Assembly: GCA_914767715.1 (NCBI GenBank)
Contig: OU612072.1
Location: 18,972,001-19,036,000, forward strand
Reading direction: 5' to 3'
Source of the DNA: Membranipora membranacea
Taxonomy: Eukaryota > Bryozoa > Gymnolaemata > Cheilostomatida > Membraniporidae
Length of the DNA: 64,000 bases
Positions 11,676-24,499 of this stretch are shown here, piece after piece. Each line of letters opens with the position of its first letter. The first letter of the stretch is position 1. Under the pieces are notes generated by a model. The model saw nothing but the letters and a program-made list of their open reading frames with translations, made no database searches and was not told the DNA's origin. Both the position numbers and the translations under genes were made by a program.

Positions 11676-12760
11676 CAGCACGAAATTGCCTATGTTATAG
11701 AGCAGGCTAGAAGGAAATCTATTTTTTTAACTGGCCGTAAAAAAAACCAAGGGTCCCCCCTTTGTTACTTTTTTTAATTTCAAACTCGCTCTAACTCCTG
11801 TTCTATTTATCGTAGGATCTTGATATTCGGGACTTAGAATGAGGCCAATGAGGCCATCAACTGGTCAGAGTTTGAAAGAATTCCAATGGCTATTTCAAAT
11901 TTGAGCCTGCTGTTTGGCATGTTTTTTTATGACAAAAGTGGCCCAGGTTAAAAAGGTTGCTGACGCCAAACAAAGAGGAGCAGTCCCGAACGGGTTTCAG
12001 TTTCAAAGTCAGCATGAAATTGCCTACGTTATAGAGCAGGTTAGAAGGAAATCTATTTTTTAAACTGGCCGTAAAAAAACCCAAGGGTCCCCCCTTTGTT
12101 ACTTTTTTAAATTTTTAAACTCGCTCTAATTCTTGTTCTATTTATCGTAGGATCTTGATATTCGGGACTCAGAATGAGGCCAATGAGGCCATCAACTGGT
12201 CAGAGTTTGAAAGAATTCCAAAGGCTATTTCAAATTTGAGCCTGCCCTTTGGCATTTTTTTTTATGACAAAAGTGGCCCAGGTTAAAAAGGTTGCTGACG
12301 CCAAACAAAGAGGAGCAGTCCCGAACGGGTTTCAGTTTCAAAGTCAGCATGAAATTGCCTACGTTATAGAGCAGGTTAAAATGAAATCTATTTTTTAAAC
12401 TGGCCGTAAAAAAAACCAAGGGTCCCCCCTTTGTTACTTTTTTAAATTTTAAACTCGCTCTAATTCCTGTTCTATTTATCCTAGGATCTTGATATTCGGG
12501 ATTTTGAATGAGGCCAATGAGGCCATCAACTGGTCAGAGTTTGAAAGAATTCCGATTGCTATTTCAAATTTGAGCCTGCCGTTTGGCATGTTTTTTTATG
12601 ACAAAAGTGGCCAAGGTTAAAAAGGTTGCTGACGCCAAACAAAGAGGAGCAGTCCCGAACGGGTTTCAGTTTCAAAGTCAGCATGAAATTGCTTACGTTA
12701 TAGAGCAGGTTAGAAGAAAATCTGTTTTTTAAACTGGCCGTAAAGAAAACCAAGGGTCCC
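9670..12760 (+). repeat. 6-monomer higher-order duplication (offset ~2,005 bp)
   Basis: The segment from about 9,670 to 10,750 matches about 11,676 to 12,760. It begins with AGCACGAAATTGCCTATG and GCAGGCTAGAAGG followed by a T7 tract. It then passes through the CTGCTGTTTGG copy, the GACTCAGAATG variant, the CCAAAGGC copy with GGTTAAAATG, and the GCTTACG copy with GTAAAGAAAACC. The first copy has a few private changes, such as TTTCCAAGTC at about 10,000 and ATAGCGCAGG at about 10,030. Confidence 0.78.
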
Positions 12761-15700
12761 CCCTTTGTTACTTTTTAAAATTTAAAACTCGCTCTAATTC
12801 CTGTTCTATTTATCGTAGGATGTTGATATTTGGGACTTAGAATGAGGCCAATGAGGCCATCAACTGGTCAGAGTTTGAAAGAATTCCGATGGCTATTTCA
12901 AATTTGAGCCTGCCGTTTGGCATGTTTTTTTATGACAAAAGTGGCCCAGGTTAAAAAGGTTGCTGAGGCAAAACAAAGAGGAGCAGTCCCGAACGGGTTT
13001 CAGTTTCAAAGTCAGCATGAAATTCCCTATGTTATAGAGCAGGTTAGAAGGAAATCTATTTTTTAAACTGCCCGTAAAAAAAACCAAGGGTCCCCCCTTT
13101 GTTACTTTTTTAAATATTAAACTCGCTCTAATTCCTGTTCTATTTATCCTAGGATCTTGATATTCGGGATTTTGAATGAAGCCAATGAGGCCATCAACTG
13201 GTCAGAGTTTGAAAGAATTCCGATTGCTATTTCAAATTTGAGCCTGCCGTTTGGCATGTTTTTTTATGACAAAAGTGGCCAAGGTTAAAAAGGTTGCTGA
13301 CGCCAAACAAAGAGGAGCAGTCCCGAACGGGTTTCAGTTTCAAAGTCAGCATGAAATTGCCTACGCTATAGAGCAGGTTAGAAGGAAATCTATTTTTTAA
13401 AATGGCCGTAAAAAAAACCAAGGGTCCCCCCCCTTTGTTACTTTTTTAAATTTTAAACTCCCTCTAATTCCTGTTCTATTTATCCTAGGATCTTGATATT
13501 CGGGATTTTAAATGAAGCCAATGAGGCCATCAACTGGTCAGAGTTTGAAAAAATTCCGATGGCTATTTCAAATTTGAGCCTGCCGTTTGGCATGTTTTTT
13601 TATGACAAAAGTGGCCCAGGTTAAAAAGGTTGCTGACGCCAAACAAAGAGGAGCAGTCCCGAACGGGTTTCAGTTTCAAAGTCAGCATGAAATTGCCTAC
13701 GTTATAGAGCAGGTTAGAGGGAAATCTATTTTTTAAACTGGCCGTAAAAAAAACCAAGGGTCCCCCCTTTGTTACTTTTTTAAATTTTAAACTCCCTCTA
13801 ATTCCTGTTCTATTTATCCTAGGATCTTGATATTCGGGACTTAGAATGAGGCCAATGAGGCCATCAACTGGTCAGAGTTTGAAAGAATTCCAAAGGCTAT
13901 TTCAAATTTGAGCCTGCCCTTTGGCATTTTTTTTTATGACAAAAGTGGCCCAGGTTAAAAAGGTTGCTGACGCCAAACAAAGAGGAGCAGTCCCGAACGG
14001 GTTTCAGTTTCAAAGTCAGCATGAAATTGCTTACGTTATAGAGCAGGTTAGAAGGAAATCTATTTTTTTAACTGGCCGTAAAAAAAACCAAGGGTCCCCC
14101 CTTTGTTACTTTTTTAAATTTAAAACTCGCTCTAATTCCTGTTCTATTTATCGTAGGATGTTGATATTTGGGACTTGGAATGAGGCCAATGAGGCCATCA
14201 ACTGGTCAGAGTTTGAAAGAATTCCGATGGCTATTTCAAGTTTGAGCCTGCCGTTTGGCATGTTGTTTTATGACAAAAGTGGCCCAGGTTAAAAAGGTTG
14301 CTGACGCCAGACAAAGAGGAGCAGTCCCGAACAGGTTTCAGTTTCAAAGTCAGCATGAAATTGCCTACGTTATAGAGCAGGTTAGAAGGAAATCTATTTT
14401 TTAAACTGGCCGTAAAAAATACCAAGGGTCCCCCTTTGTTACTTTTTTAAATTTTAAACTCGCTCTAATTCCTGTTCTATTTATCGTAGGATCTTGATAT
14501 TCGGGACTTAAAATGAGGCAAATGAGGCAATCAACTGGTCAGAGTTTGAAAGAATTCCGATGGCTATTTCAAATTTGAGCCTGCCGTTTGGCATATTTTT
14601 TTATGACAAAAGTGGCCCAGGTTAAAAAGGTTGCTGACGCCAAACAAAGAGGGGCAGTCCCGAACGGGTTTCAGTTTCAAAGTCAGCATGAAATTGCCTA
14701 TGTTATAGAGCAGGCTAGAAGGAAATCTATTTTCTTAACTGGCCGTAAAAAAAACCAAGGGTCCCCCCTTTGTTACTTTTTTTAATTTCAAACTCGCTCT
14801 AATTCCTGTTCTATTTATTGTAGGATCTTGATATTCGGGACTTAGAATGAGGCCAATGAGGCAATCAACTGGTCAGAGTTTGAAAGAATTCCAATGGCTA
14901 TTTCAAATTTGAGCCTGCTGTTTGGCATGTTTTTGTATGACAAAAGTGGCCCAGGTTAAAAAGGTTGCTGACGCCAAACAAAGAGGAGCAGTCCCGAACG
15001 GGTTTCAGTTTCAAAGTCAGCATGAAATTGCCTACGTTATAGAGCAGGTTAAAATGAAATCTATTTTTTAAACTGGCCGTAAAAAAAACCAAGGGTCCCC
15101 CCTTTGTTACATTTTTAAATTTTAAACTCGCTCTAATTCCTGTTCTATTTATCCTAGGATCTTGATATTCGGGATTTTGAATGAGGCCAATGAGGCCATC
15201 AACTGGTCAGAGTTTGAAAGAATTCCGATTGCTATTTCAAATTTGAGCCTGCCGTTTGGCATGTTTTTTTATGACAAAAGTGGCCAAGGTTAAAAAGGTT
15301 GCTGACGCCAAACAAAGAGGAGCAGTCCCGAACGGGTTTCAGTTTCAAAGTCAGCATGAAATTGCTTACGTTATAGAGCAGGTTAGAAGAAAATCTGTTT
15401 TTTAAACTGGCCGTAAAGAAAACCAAGGGTCCCCCCTTTGTTACTTTTTTAAATTTAAAACTCGCTCTAATTCCTGTTCTATTTATCGTAGGATGTTGAT
15501 ATTTGGGACTTAGAATGAGGCCAATGAGGCCATCAACTGGTCAGAGTTTGAAAGAATTCCGATGGCTATTTCAAATTTGAGCGTGCCGTTTGGCATGTTT
15601 TTTTATGACAAAAGTGGCCCAGGTTAAAAAGGTTGCTGAGGCAAAACAAAGAGGAGCAGTCCCGAACGGGTTTCAGTTTCAAAGTCAGCATGAAATTGCC

Positions 15701-16539
15701 TATGTTATAGAGCAGGTTAGAAGGAAATCTATTTTTTAAACTGCCCGTAAAAAAAACCAAGGGTCCCCCCTTTGTTACTTTTTTAAATTTTAAACTCGCT
15801 CTAATTCCTGTTCTATTTATCGTAGGATCTTGATATTCGGGAGATAGAATGAGGCCAATGAGGCCATCAACTGGTCAGAGTTTGAAAGAATTCCAAAGGC
15901 TATTTCAAATTTGAGCCTGCCCTTTGGCATTTTTTTTATGACAAAAGTGGCCCAGGTTAAAAAGGTTGCTGACGCCAAACAAAGAGGAGCAGTCCCGAAC
16001 GGGTTTCAGTTTCAAAGTCAGCATGAAATTGCCTACGTTATAGAGCAGGTTAAAATGAAATCTATTTTTTAAACTGGCCGTAAAAAAAACCAAGGGTCCC
16101 CCCTTTGTTACTTTTTTAAATTTTAAACTCGCTCTAATTCCTGTTCTATTTATCCTAGGATTTTGATATTCGGGATTTTGAATGAGGCCAATGAGGCCAT
16201 CAACTGGTCAGAGTTTAAAAGAATTCGGATGGCTATTTCAAATTTGACCCTGCCGTTTGGCATGTTTTTTTATGACAAAAGTGGCCCAGGTTAAAAAGGT
16301 TGCTGACGCCAAACAAAGAGGAGCAGTCTCGAACGGGTTTCAGTTTCCAAGTCAGCATGAAATTGCCTACGCTATAGAGCAGGTTAGAAGGAAATCTATT
16401 TTTTAAAATGGCCGTAAAAAAAACCAAGGGTCCCCCCCTTTGTTACTTTTTTAAATTTTAAACTCCCTCTAATTCCTGTTCTATTTATCCTAGGATCTTG
16501 ATATTCGGGATTTTAAATGAAGCCAATGAGGCCATCAAC

Positions 16540-19500
16540 TGGTCAGAGTTTGAAAGAATTCCAAAGGCTATTTCAAATTTGAGCCTGCCCTTTGGCATTT
16601 TTTTTTATGACAAAAGTGGCCCAGGTTAAAAAGGTTGCTGACGCCAAACAAAGAGGAGCAGTCCCGAACGGGTTTCAGTTTCAAAGTCAGCATGAAATTG
16701 CTTACGTTATAGAGCAGGTTAGAAGGAAATCTATTTTTTTAACTGGCCGTAAAAAAAACCAAGGGTCCCCCCTTTGTTACTTTTTTAAATTTAAAACTCG
16801 CTCTAATTCCTGTTCCATTTATCGTAGGATGTTGATATTTGGGACTTGGAATGAGGCCAATGAGGCCATCAACTGGTCAGAGTTTGAAAGAATTCCGATG
16901 GCTATTTCAAGTTTGAGCCTGCCGTTTGGCATGTTGTTTTATGACAAAAGTGGCCCAGGTTAAAAAGGTTGCTGACGCCAAACAAAGAGGAGCAGTCCCG
17001 AACAGGTTTCAGTTTCAAAGTCAGCATGAAATTGCCTACGTTATAGAGCAGGTTAGAAGGAAATCTATTTTTTAAACTGGCCGTAAAAAAAACCAAGGGT
17101 CCCCCTTTGTTACTTTTTTAAATTTTAAACTCGCTCTAATTCCTGTTCTATTTATCGTAGGATCTTGATATTCGGGACTTAAAATAAGGCAAATGAGGCA
17201 ATCAACTGGTCAGAGTTTGAAAGAATTCCGATGGCTATTTCAAATTTGAGCCTGCCGTTTGGCATGTTTTTTTATGACAAAAGTGGCCCAGGTTAAAAAG
17301 GTTGCTGACGCCAAACAAAGAGGGGCAGTCCCGAACGGGTTTCAGTTTCAAAGTCAGCATGAAATTGCCTATGTTATAGAGCAGGCTAGAAGGAAATCTA
17401 TTTTTTTAACTGGCCGTAAAAAAAACCAAGGGTCCCCCCTTTGTTACTTTTTTTAATTTCAAACTCGCTCTAATTCCTGTTCTATTTATTGTAGGATCTT
17501 GATAATCGGGACTTAGAATGAGGCCAATGAGGCCATTAACTGGTCAGAGTTTGAAAGAATTCCAATGGCTATTTCAAATTTGAGCCTGCTGTTTGGCATG
17601 TTTTTTTATGACAAAAGTGGCCCAGGTTAAAAAGGTTGCTGACGCCAAACAAAGAGGAGCAGTCCCGAACGGGTTTCAGTTTCAAAGTCAGCATGAAATT
17701 GCCTACGTTATAGAGCAGGTTAGAAGGAAATCTATTTTTTTAACTGGCCGTAAAAAAACCCAAGGGTCCCCCCTTTGTCACTTTTTAAAATTTTTAAACT
17801 CGCTCTAATTCTTGTTCTATTTATCGTAGGATCTTGATATTCGGGACTTAGAATGAGGCCAATGAGGCCATCAACTGGTCAGAGTTTGAAAGAATTCCGA
17901 TTGATATTTCAAATTTGAGCCTGCCGTTTGGCATGTTTTTTATGACAACAGTGGCCAAGGTTAAAAAGGTTGCTGACGCCAAACAAAGAGGAGCAGTCCC
18001 GAACGGGTTTCAGTTTCAAAGTCAGCATGAAATTGCCTACGTTATAGAGCAGGTTAAAATGAAATCTATTTTTTAAACTGGCCGTAAAAAAAACCAAGGG
18101 TCCCCCCTTTGTTACTTTTTTAAATTTTAAACTCGCCCTAATTCCTGTTCTATTTATCCTAGGATCTTGATATTCGGGATTTTGAATGAGGCCAATGAGG
18201 CCATCAACTGGTCAGAGTTTAAAAGAATTCGGATGGCTATTTCAAATTTGACCCTGCCGTTTGGCATGTTTTTTTATGACAAAAGTGGCCCAGGTTAAAA
18301 AGATTGCTGACGCCTAACAAAGAGGAGCAGTCTCGAACGGGTTTCAGTTTCCAAGTCAGCATGAAATTGCCTACGCTATAGAGCAGGTTAGAAGGAAATC
18401 TATTTTTTAAAATGGCCGTAAAAAAAACCAAGGGTCCCCCCCTTTGTTACTTTTTTAAATTTTAAACTCCCTCTAATTCCTGTTCTATTTATCCTAGGAT
18501 CTTGATATTCGGGATTTTAAATGAAGCCAATGAGGCCATCAACTGGTCAGAGTTTGAAAGAATTCCGATGGCTATTTCAAATTTGAGCCTGCCGTTTGGC
18601 ATGTTTTTTTATGACAAAAGAGGCCCAGGTTAAAAAGGTTGCTGACGCCAAACAAAGAGGAGCAGTCCCGAACGGGTTTCAGTTTCAAAGTCAGCATGAA
18701 ATTGCCTACGTTATAGAGCAGGTTAGAAGGAAATCTATTTTTTAAACTGGCCGTAAAAAAAACCAAGGGTCCCCCCTTTGTTACTTTTTTAAATTTTAAA
18801 CTCCCTCTAATTCCTGTTCTATTTATCCTAGGATCTTGATATTCGGGACTTAGAATGAGGCCAATGAGGCCATCAACTGGTCAGAGTTTGAAAGAATTCC
18901 GAAGGCTATTTCAAATTTGAGCCTGCCCTTTGGCATTTTTTTTTATGACAAAAGTGGCCCAGGTTAAAAAGGCTGCTGACGCCAAACAAAGAGGAGCAGT
19001 CCCGAACGGGTTTCAGTTTCAAAGTCAGCATGAAATTGCTTACGTTATAGAGCAGGTTAGTAGGAAATCTATTTTTTTAACTGGCCGTAAAAAAAACCAA
19101 GGGTCCCCCCTTTGTTACTTTTTTAAATTTAAAACTCGCTCTAATTCCTGTTCTATTTATCGTAGGATGTTGATATTTGGGACTTGGAATGAGGCCAATG
19201 AGGCCATCAACTGGTCAGAGTTTGAAAGAATTCCGATGGCTATTTCAAGTTTGAGCCTGCCGTTTGGCATGTTGTTTTATGACAAAAGTGGCCCAGGTTA
19301 AAAAGGTTGCTGACGCCAAACAAAGAGGAGCAGTCCCGAACAGGTTTCAGTTTCAAAGTCAGCATGAAATTGCCTACGTTATAGAGCAGGTTAGAAGGAA
19401 ATCTATTTTTTAAACTGGCCGTAAAAATAACCAAGGGTCCCCCTTTGTTACTTTTTTAAATTTTAAACTCGCTCTAATTCCTGTTCTATTTATCGTAGGA

Positions 19501-20390
19501 TCTTGACATTCGGGACTTAAAATGAGGCAAATGAGGCAATCAACTGGTCAGAGTTTGAAAGAATTCCGATGGCTATTTCAAATTTGAGCCTGCCGTTTGG
19601 CATGTTTTTTTATGACAAAAGTGGCCCAGGTTAAAAAGGTTGCTGACGCCAAACAAAGAGGGGCAGTCCCGAACGGGTTTCAGTTTCAAAGTCAGCATGA
19701 AATTGCCTATGTTATAGAGCAGGCTAGAAGGAAATCTATTTTTTTAACTGGCCGTAAAAAAAACCAAGGGTCCCCCCTTTGTTACTTTTTTTAATTTCAA
19801 ACTCGCTCTAATTCCTGTTCTATTTATTGTAGGATCTTGATAATCGGGACTTAGAATGAGGCCAATGAGGCCATCAACTGGTCAGAGTTTGAAAGAATTC
19901 CAATGGCTATTTCAAATTTGAGCCTGCTGTTTGGCATGTTTTTTTATGACAAAAGTGGCCCAGGTTAAAAAGGTTGCTGACGCCAAACAAAGAGGAGCAG
20001 TCCCGAACGGGTTTCAGTTTCAAAGTCAGCATGAAATTGCCTACGTTATAGAGCAGGTTAGAAGGAAATCTATTTTTTTAACTGGCCGTAAAAAAACCCA
20101 AGGGTCCCCCCTTTGTCACTTTTTAAAATTTTTAAACTCGCTCTAATTCTTGTTCTATTTATCGTAGGATCTTGATATTCGGGACTTAGAATGAGGCCAA
20201 TGAGGCCATCAACTGGTCAGAGTTTGAAAGAATTCCGATTGATATTTCAAATTTGAGCCTGCCGTTTGGCATGTTTTTTTTATGACAAAAGTGGCCAAGG
20301 TTAAAAAGGTTGCTGACGCCAAACAAAGAGGAGCAGTCCCGAACGGGTTTCAGTTTCAAAGTCAGCATGAAATTGCCTACGTTATAGAGC
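16540..20390 (+). repeat. 7-monomer higher-order duplication (offset ~2,338 bp)
   Basis: The segment 16,540-18,050 recurs at 18,878-20,390 in the same monomer order. The shared markers are: a copy with T7 and ACTTGGAATG; a TTCAAGTTTGAGCC copy with CGAACAGGTTTC; a GAGGCAAATGAGGCAATC copy with GGGGCAGTCCC and GCAGGCTAG; TTGATAATCGGG; CTTTGTCACTTTTTAAAA; and CGATTGATATTTC. The copies diverge at the right end, where the first has GGTTAAAATG and the second GGTTAGAAGG. Confidence 0.82.
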
Positions 20391-22891
20391 AGGTTAGAAG
20401 GAAATCTATTTTTTAAACTGGCCGTAAAAAAAACCAAGGGTCCCCCCTTTGTTACTTTTTTAAATTTTAAACTCGCTCTAATTCCTGCTCTATTTATTGT
20501 AGGATCTTGATATTCGGGACTTAGAATGAGGCCAATGAGGCCATCAACTGGTCAGAGTTAGAAAGAATTCCGATGGCTATTTCAAATTTGAGCCTGCCCT
20601 TTGGCCTTTTTTTTTATGACAAAAGTGGCCCAGGTTAAAAAGGTTGCTGACGCCAAACAAAGAGGAGCAGTCCCGAACGGGTTTCAGTTTCAAAGTCAGC
20701 ATGAAATTGCCTACGTTATAGAGCAGGTTGGAAGGAAATCTATTTTTTAAACTGGCCGTAAAAAAAACCAAGGGACCCCTTTGTTACTTTTTTAAATTTT
20801 AAACTCGCTCTAATTCCTGTTCTATTTATCGTAGGATCTTGATATTCGGGACTTAGAATGAGGCAAATGAGGCAATCAACTGGTCAGAGTTTGAAAGAAT
20901 TCCGATGGCTATTTCAAATTTGAGCCTGCCGTTTGGCATGTTTTTTTATGACAAAAGTGGCCCAGGTTAAAAAGGTTGCTGACGCCAAACAAAGAGGGGC
21001 AGTCCCGAACGGGTTTCAGTTTCAAAGTCAGCATGAAATTGCCTATGTTATAGAGCAGGCTAGAAGGAAATCTATTTTTTTAACTGGCCGTAAAAAAAAC
21101 CAATGGTCCCCCCTTTGTTACTTTTTTTAATTTCAAACTCGCTCTAATTCCTGTTCTATTTATCGTAGGATCTTGATATTCGGGACTTAGAATGAGGCCA
21201 ATGAGGCCATCAACTGGTCAGAGTTTGAAAGAATTCCAATGGCTATTTCAAATTTGAGCCTGCCGTTTGGCATGTTTTTTTATGACAAAAGTGGCCCAGG
21301 TTAAAAAGGTTGCTGACGCCAAACAAAGAGGAGCAGTCCCGATCGGGTTTCAGTTTCAAAGTCAGCATGAAATTGCCTACGTTTTAGAGCAGGTTAGAAG
21401 GAACTCTATTTTTTAAACTGGCCGTAAAAAAACCCAAGGGTCCCCCCTTTGTTAATTTTTAAAATTTTTAAACTCGCTCTAATTCTTGTTCTATTTATCG
21501 TAGGATCTTGATATTCGGGACTTAGAATGAGGCCAATGAGGCCATCAACTGGTCAGAGTTAGAAAGAATTCCGATGGCTATTTCAAATTTGAGCCTGCCC
21601 TTTGGCATGTTTTTTTATGACAAAAGTGGCCAAGGTTAAAAAGGTTGCTGACGCCAAACAAAGAGGAGCAGTCCCGAACGGGTTTCAGTTTCAAAGTCAG
21701 CATGAAATTGCCTACGTTATAGAGCAGGTTAGAAGGAAATCTATTTTTTAAACTGGCCGTAAAAAAAACCAAGGGTCCCCCCTTTGTTACTTTTTTAAAT
21801 TTTAAACTCGCTCTAATTCCTGCTCTATTTATTGTAGGATCTTGATATTCGGGACTTAGAATGAGGCCAATGAGGCCATCAACTGGTCAGAGTTAGAAAG
21901 AATTCCGATGGCTATTTCAAATTTGAGCCTGCCCTTTGGCCTTTTTTTTTATGACAAAAGTGGCCCAGGTTAAAAAGGTTGCTGACGCCAAACAAAGAGG
22001 AGCAGTCCCGAACGGGTTTCAGTTTCAAAGTCAGCATGAAATTGCCTACGTTATAGAGCAGGTTGGAAGGAAATCTATTTTTTAAACTGGCCGTAAAAAA
22101 AACCAAGGGACCCCTTTGTTACTTTTTTAAATTTTAAACTCGCTCTAATTCCTGTTCTATTTATCGTAGGATCTTGATATTCGGGACTTAGAATGAGGCA
22201 AATGAGGCAATCAACTGGTCAGAGTTTGAAAGAATTCCGATGGCTATTTCAAATTTGAGCCTGCCGTTTGGCATGTTTTTTTATGACAAAAGTGGCCCAG
22301 GTTAAAAAGGTTGCTGACGCCAAACAAAGAGGGGCAGTCCCGAACGGGTTTCAGTTTCAAAGTCAGCATGAAATTGCCTATGTTATAGAGCAGGCTAGAA
22401 GGAAATCTATTTTTTTAACTGGCCGTAAAAAAAACCAATGGTCCCCCCTTTGTTACTTTTTTTAATTTCAAACTCGCTCTAATTCCTGTTCTATTTATCG
22501 TAGGATCTTGATATTCGGGACTTAGAATGAGGCCAATGAGGCCATCAACTGGTCAGAGTTTGAAAGAATTCCAATGGCTATTTCAAATTTGAGCCTGCCG
22601 TTTGGCATGTTTTTTTATGACAAAAGTGGCCCAGGTTAAAAAGGTTGCTGACGCCAAACAAAGAGGAGCAGTCCCGATCGGGTTTCAGTTTCAAAGTCAG
22701 CATGAAATTGCCTACGTTATAGAGCAGGTTAGAAGGAACTCTATTTTTTAAACTGGCCGTAAAAAAACCAAAGGGTCCCCCCTTTGTTAATTTTTAAAAT
22801 TTTTAAACTCGCTCTAATTCTTGTTCTATTTATCGTAGGATCTTGATATTCGGGACTTAGAATGAGGCCAATGAGGCCATCAACTGGTCAG
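20243..22891 (+). repeat. 4-monomer tandem duplication (offset 1,335 bp)
   Basis: About 20,243-21,556 and about 21,578-22,891 are adjacent copies of the same four-monomer set. Markers repeated at exactly 1,335 bp are CTGCTCTATTTATTG, GAGTTAGAAAG, TTTGGCCTTTTTTTTT, the shortened GGGACCCCTTTG, CCAATGGTCCCC, CCCGATCGGG with GGAACTC, and GTTAATTTTTAAAA. Only isolated differences were seen, such as ACGTTTTAGAG in the first copy only and AAACCAAAGG in the second. Confidence 0.85.
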
Positions 22892-24499
22892 AGTTTGAAA
22901 GAATTCCGATTGCTATTTCAATTTTGAGCCTGCCGTTTGGCATGTTTTTTTATTACAAAAGTGGCCAAGGTTAAAAAGGTTGCTGACGCCAAACAAAGAG
23001 GAGCAGTCCCGAACGGGTTTCAGTTTCAAAGTCAGCATGAAATTGCCTACGTTATAGAGCAGGTTAGAAGGAAATCTATTTTTTAAACTGGCCGTAAAAA
23101 AAACCAAGGGTCCCCCCTTTGTTACTTTTTTAAATTTTAAACTCGCTCTAATTCCTGTTCTATTTATTGTAGGATCTTGATATTCGGGACTTAGAATGAG
23201 GCCAATGAGGCCATCAACTGGTCAGAGTTTGAAAGAATTCCAAAGGCTATTTCAAATTTGAGCCTGCCCTTTGGCATTTTTTTTTATGACAAAAGTGGCC
23301 CAGGTTAAAAAGGTTGCTGACGCCAAACAAAGAGGAGCAGTCCCGAACGGGTTTCAGTTTCAAAGTCAGCATGAAATTGCCTACGTTATAGAGCAGGTTA
23401 GAAGGAAATCTATTTTTTTAACTGGCCGTAAAAAAACCCAAGGGTCCCCCCTTTGTCACTTTTTAAAATTTTTAAACTCGCTCTAATTCTTGTTCTATTT
23501 ATCGTAGGATCTTGATATTCGGGACTTAGAATGAGGCCAATGAGGCCATCAACTGGTCAGAGTTTGAAAGAATTCCAAAGGCTATTTCAAATTTGAGCCT
23601 GCCCTTTGGCATTTTTTTTTATGACAAAAGTGGCCCAGGTTAAAAAGGTTGCTGACGCCAAACAAAGAGGAGCAGTCCCAATCGGGTTTCAGTTTCAAAG
23701 TCAGCATGAAATTGCCTACGTTATAGAGCAGGTTAAAATGAAATCTATTTTTTAAACTGGCCGTAAAAAAAACCAAGGGTCCCCCCTTTGTTACTTTTTT
23801 AAATTTTAAACTCGCTCTAATTCCTGTTCTATTTATCCTAGGATCTTGATATTCGGGATTTTGAATGAGGCCAATGAGGCCATCAACTGGTCAGAGTTTG
23901 AAAGAATTCCGATTGCTATTTCAAATTTGAGCCTGCCGTTTGGCATGTTTTTTTATGACAAAAGTGGCCAAGGTTAAAAAGGTTGCTGACGCCAAACAAA
24001 GAGGAGCAGTCCCGAACGGGTTTCAGTTTCAAAGTCAGCATGAAATTGCTTACGTTATAGAGCAGGTTAGAAGAAAATCTGTTTTTTAAACTGGCCGTAA
24101 AGAAAACCAAGGGTCCCCCCTTTGTTACTTTTTTAAATTTAAAACTCGCTCTAATTCCTGTTCTATTTATCGTAGGATGTTGATATTTGGGACTTAGAAT
24201 GAGGCCAATGAGGCCATCAACTGGTCAGAGTTTGAAAGAATTCCGATGGCTATTTCAAATTTGAGCCTGCCGTTTGGCATGTTTTTTTATGACAAAAGTG
24301 GCCCAGGTTAAAAAGGTTGCTGAGGCAAAACAAAGAGGAGCAGTCCCGAACGGGTTTCAGTTTCAAAGTCAGCATGAAATTGCCTATGTTATAGAGCAGG
24401 TTAGAAGGAAATCTATTTTTTAAACTGCCCGTAAAAAAAACCAAGGGTCCCCCCTTTGTTACTTTTTTAAATTTTAAACTCGCTCTAATTCCTGTTCTA

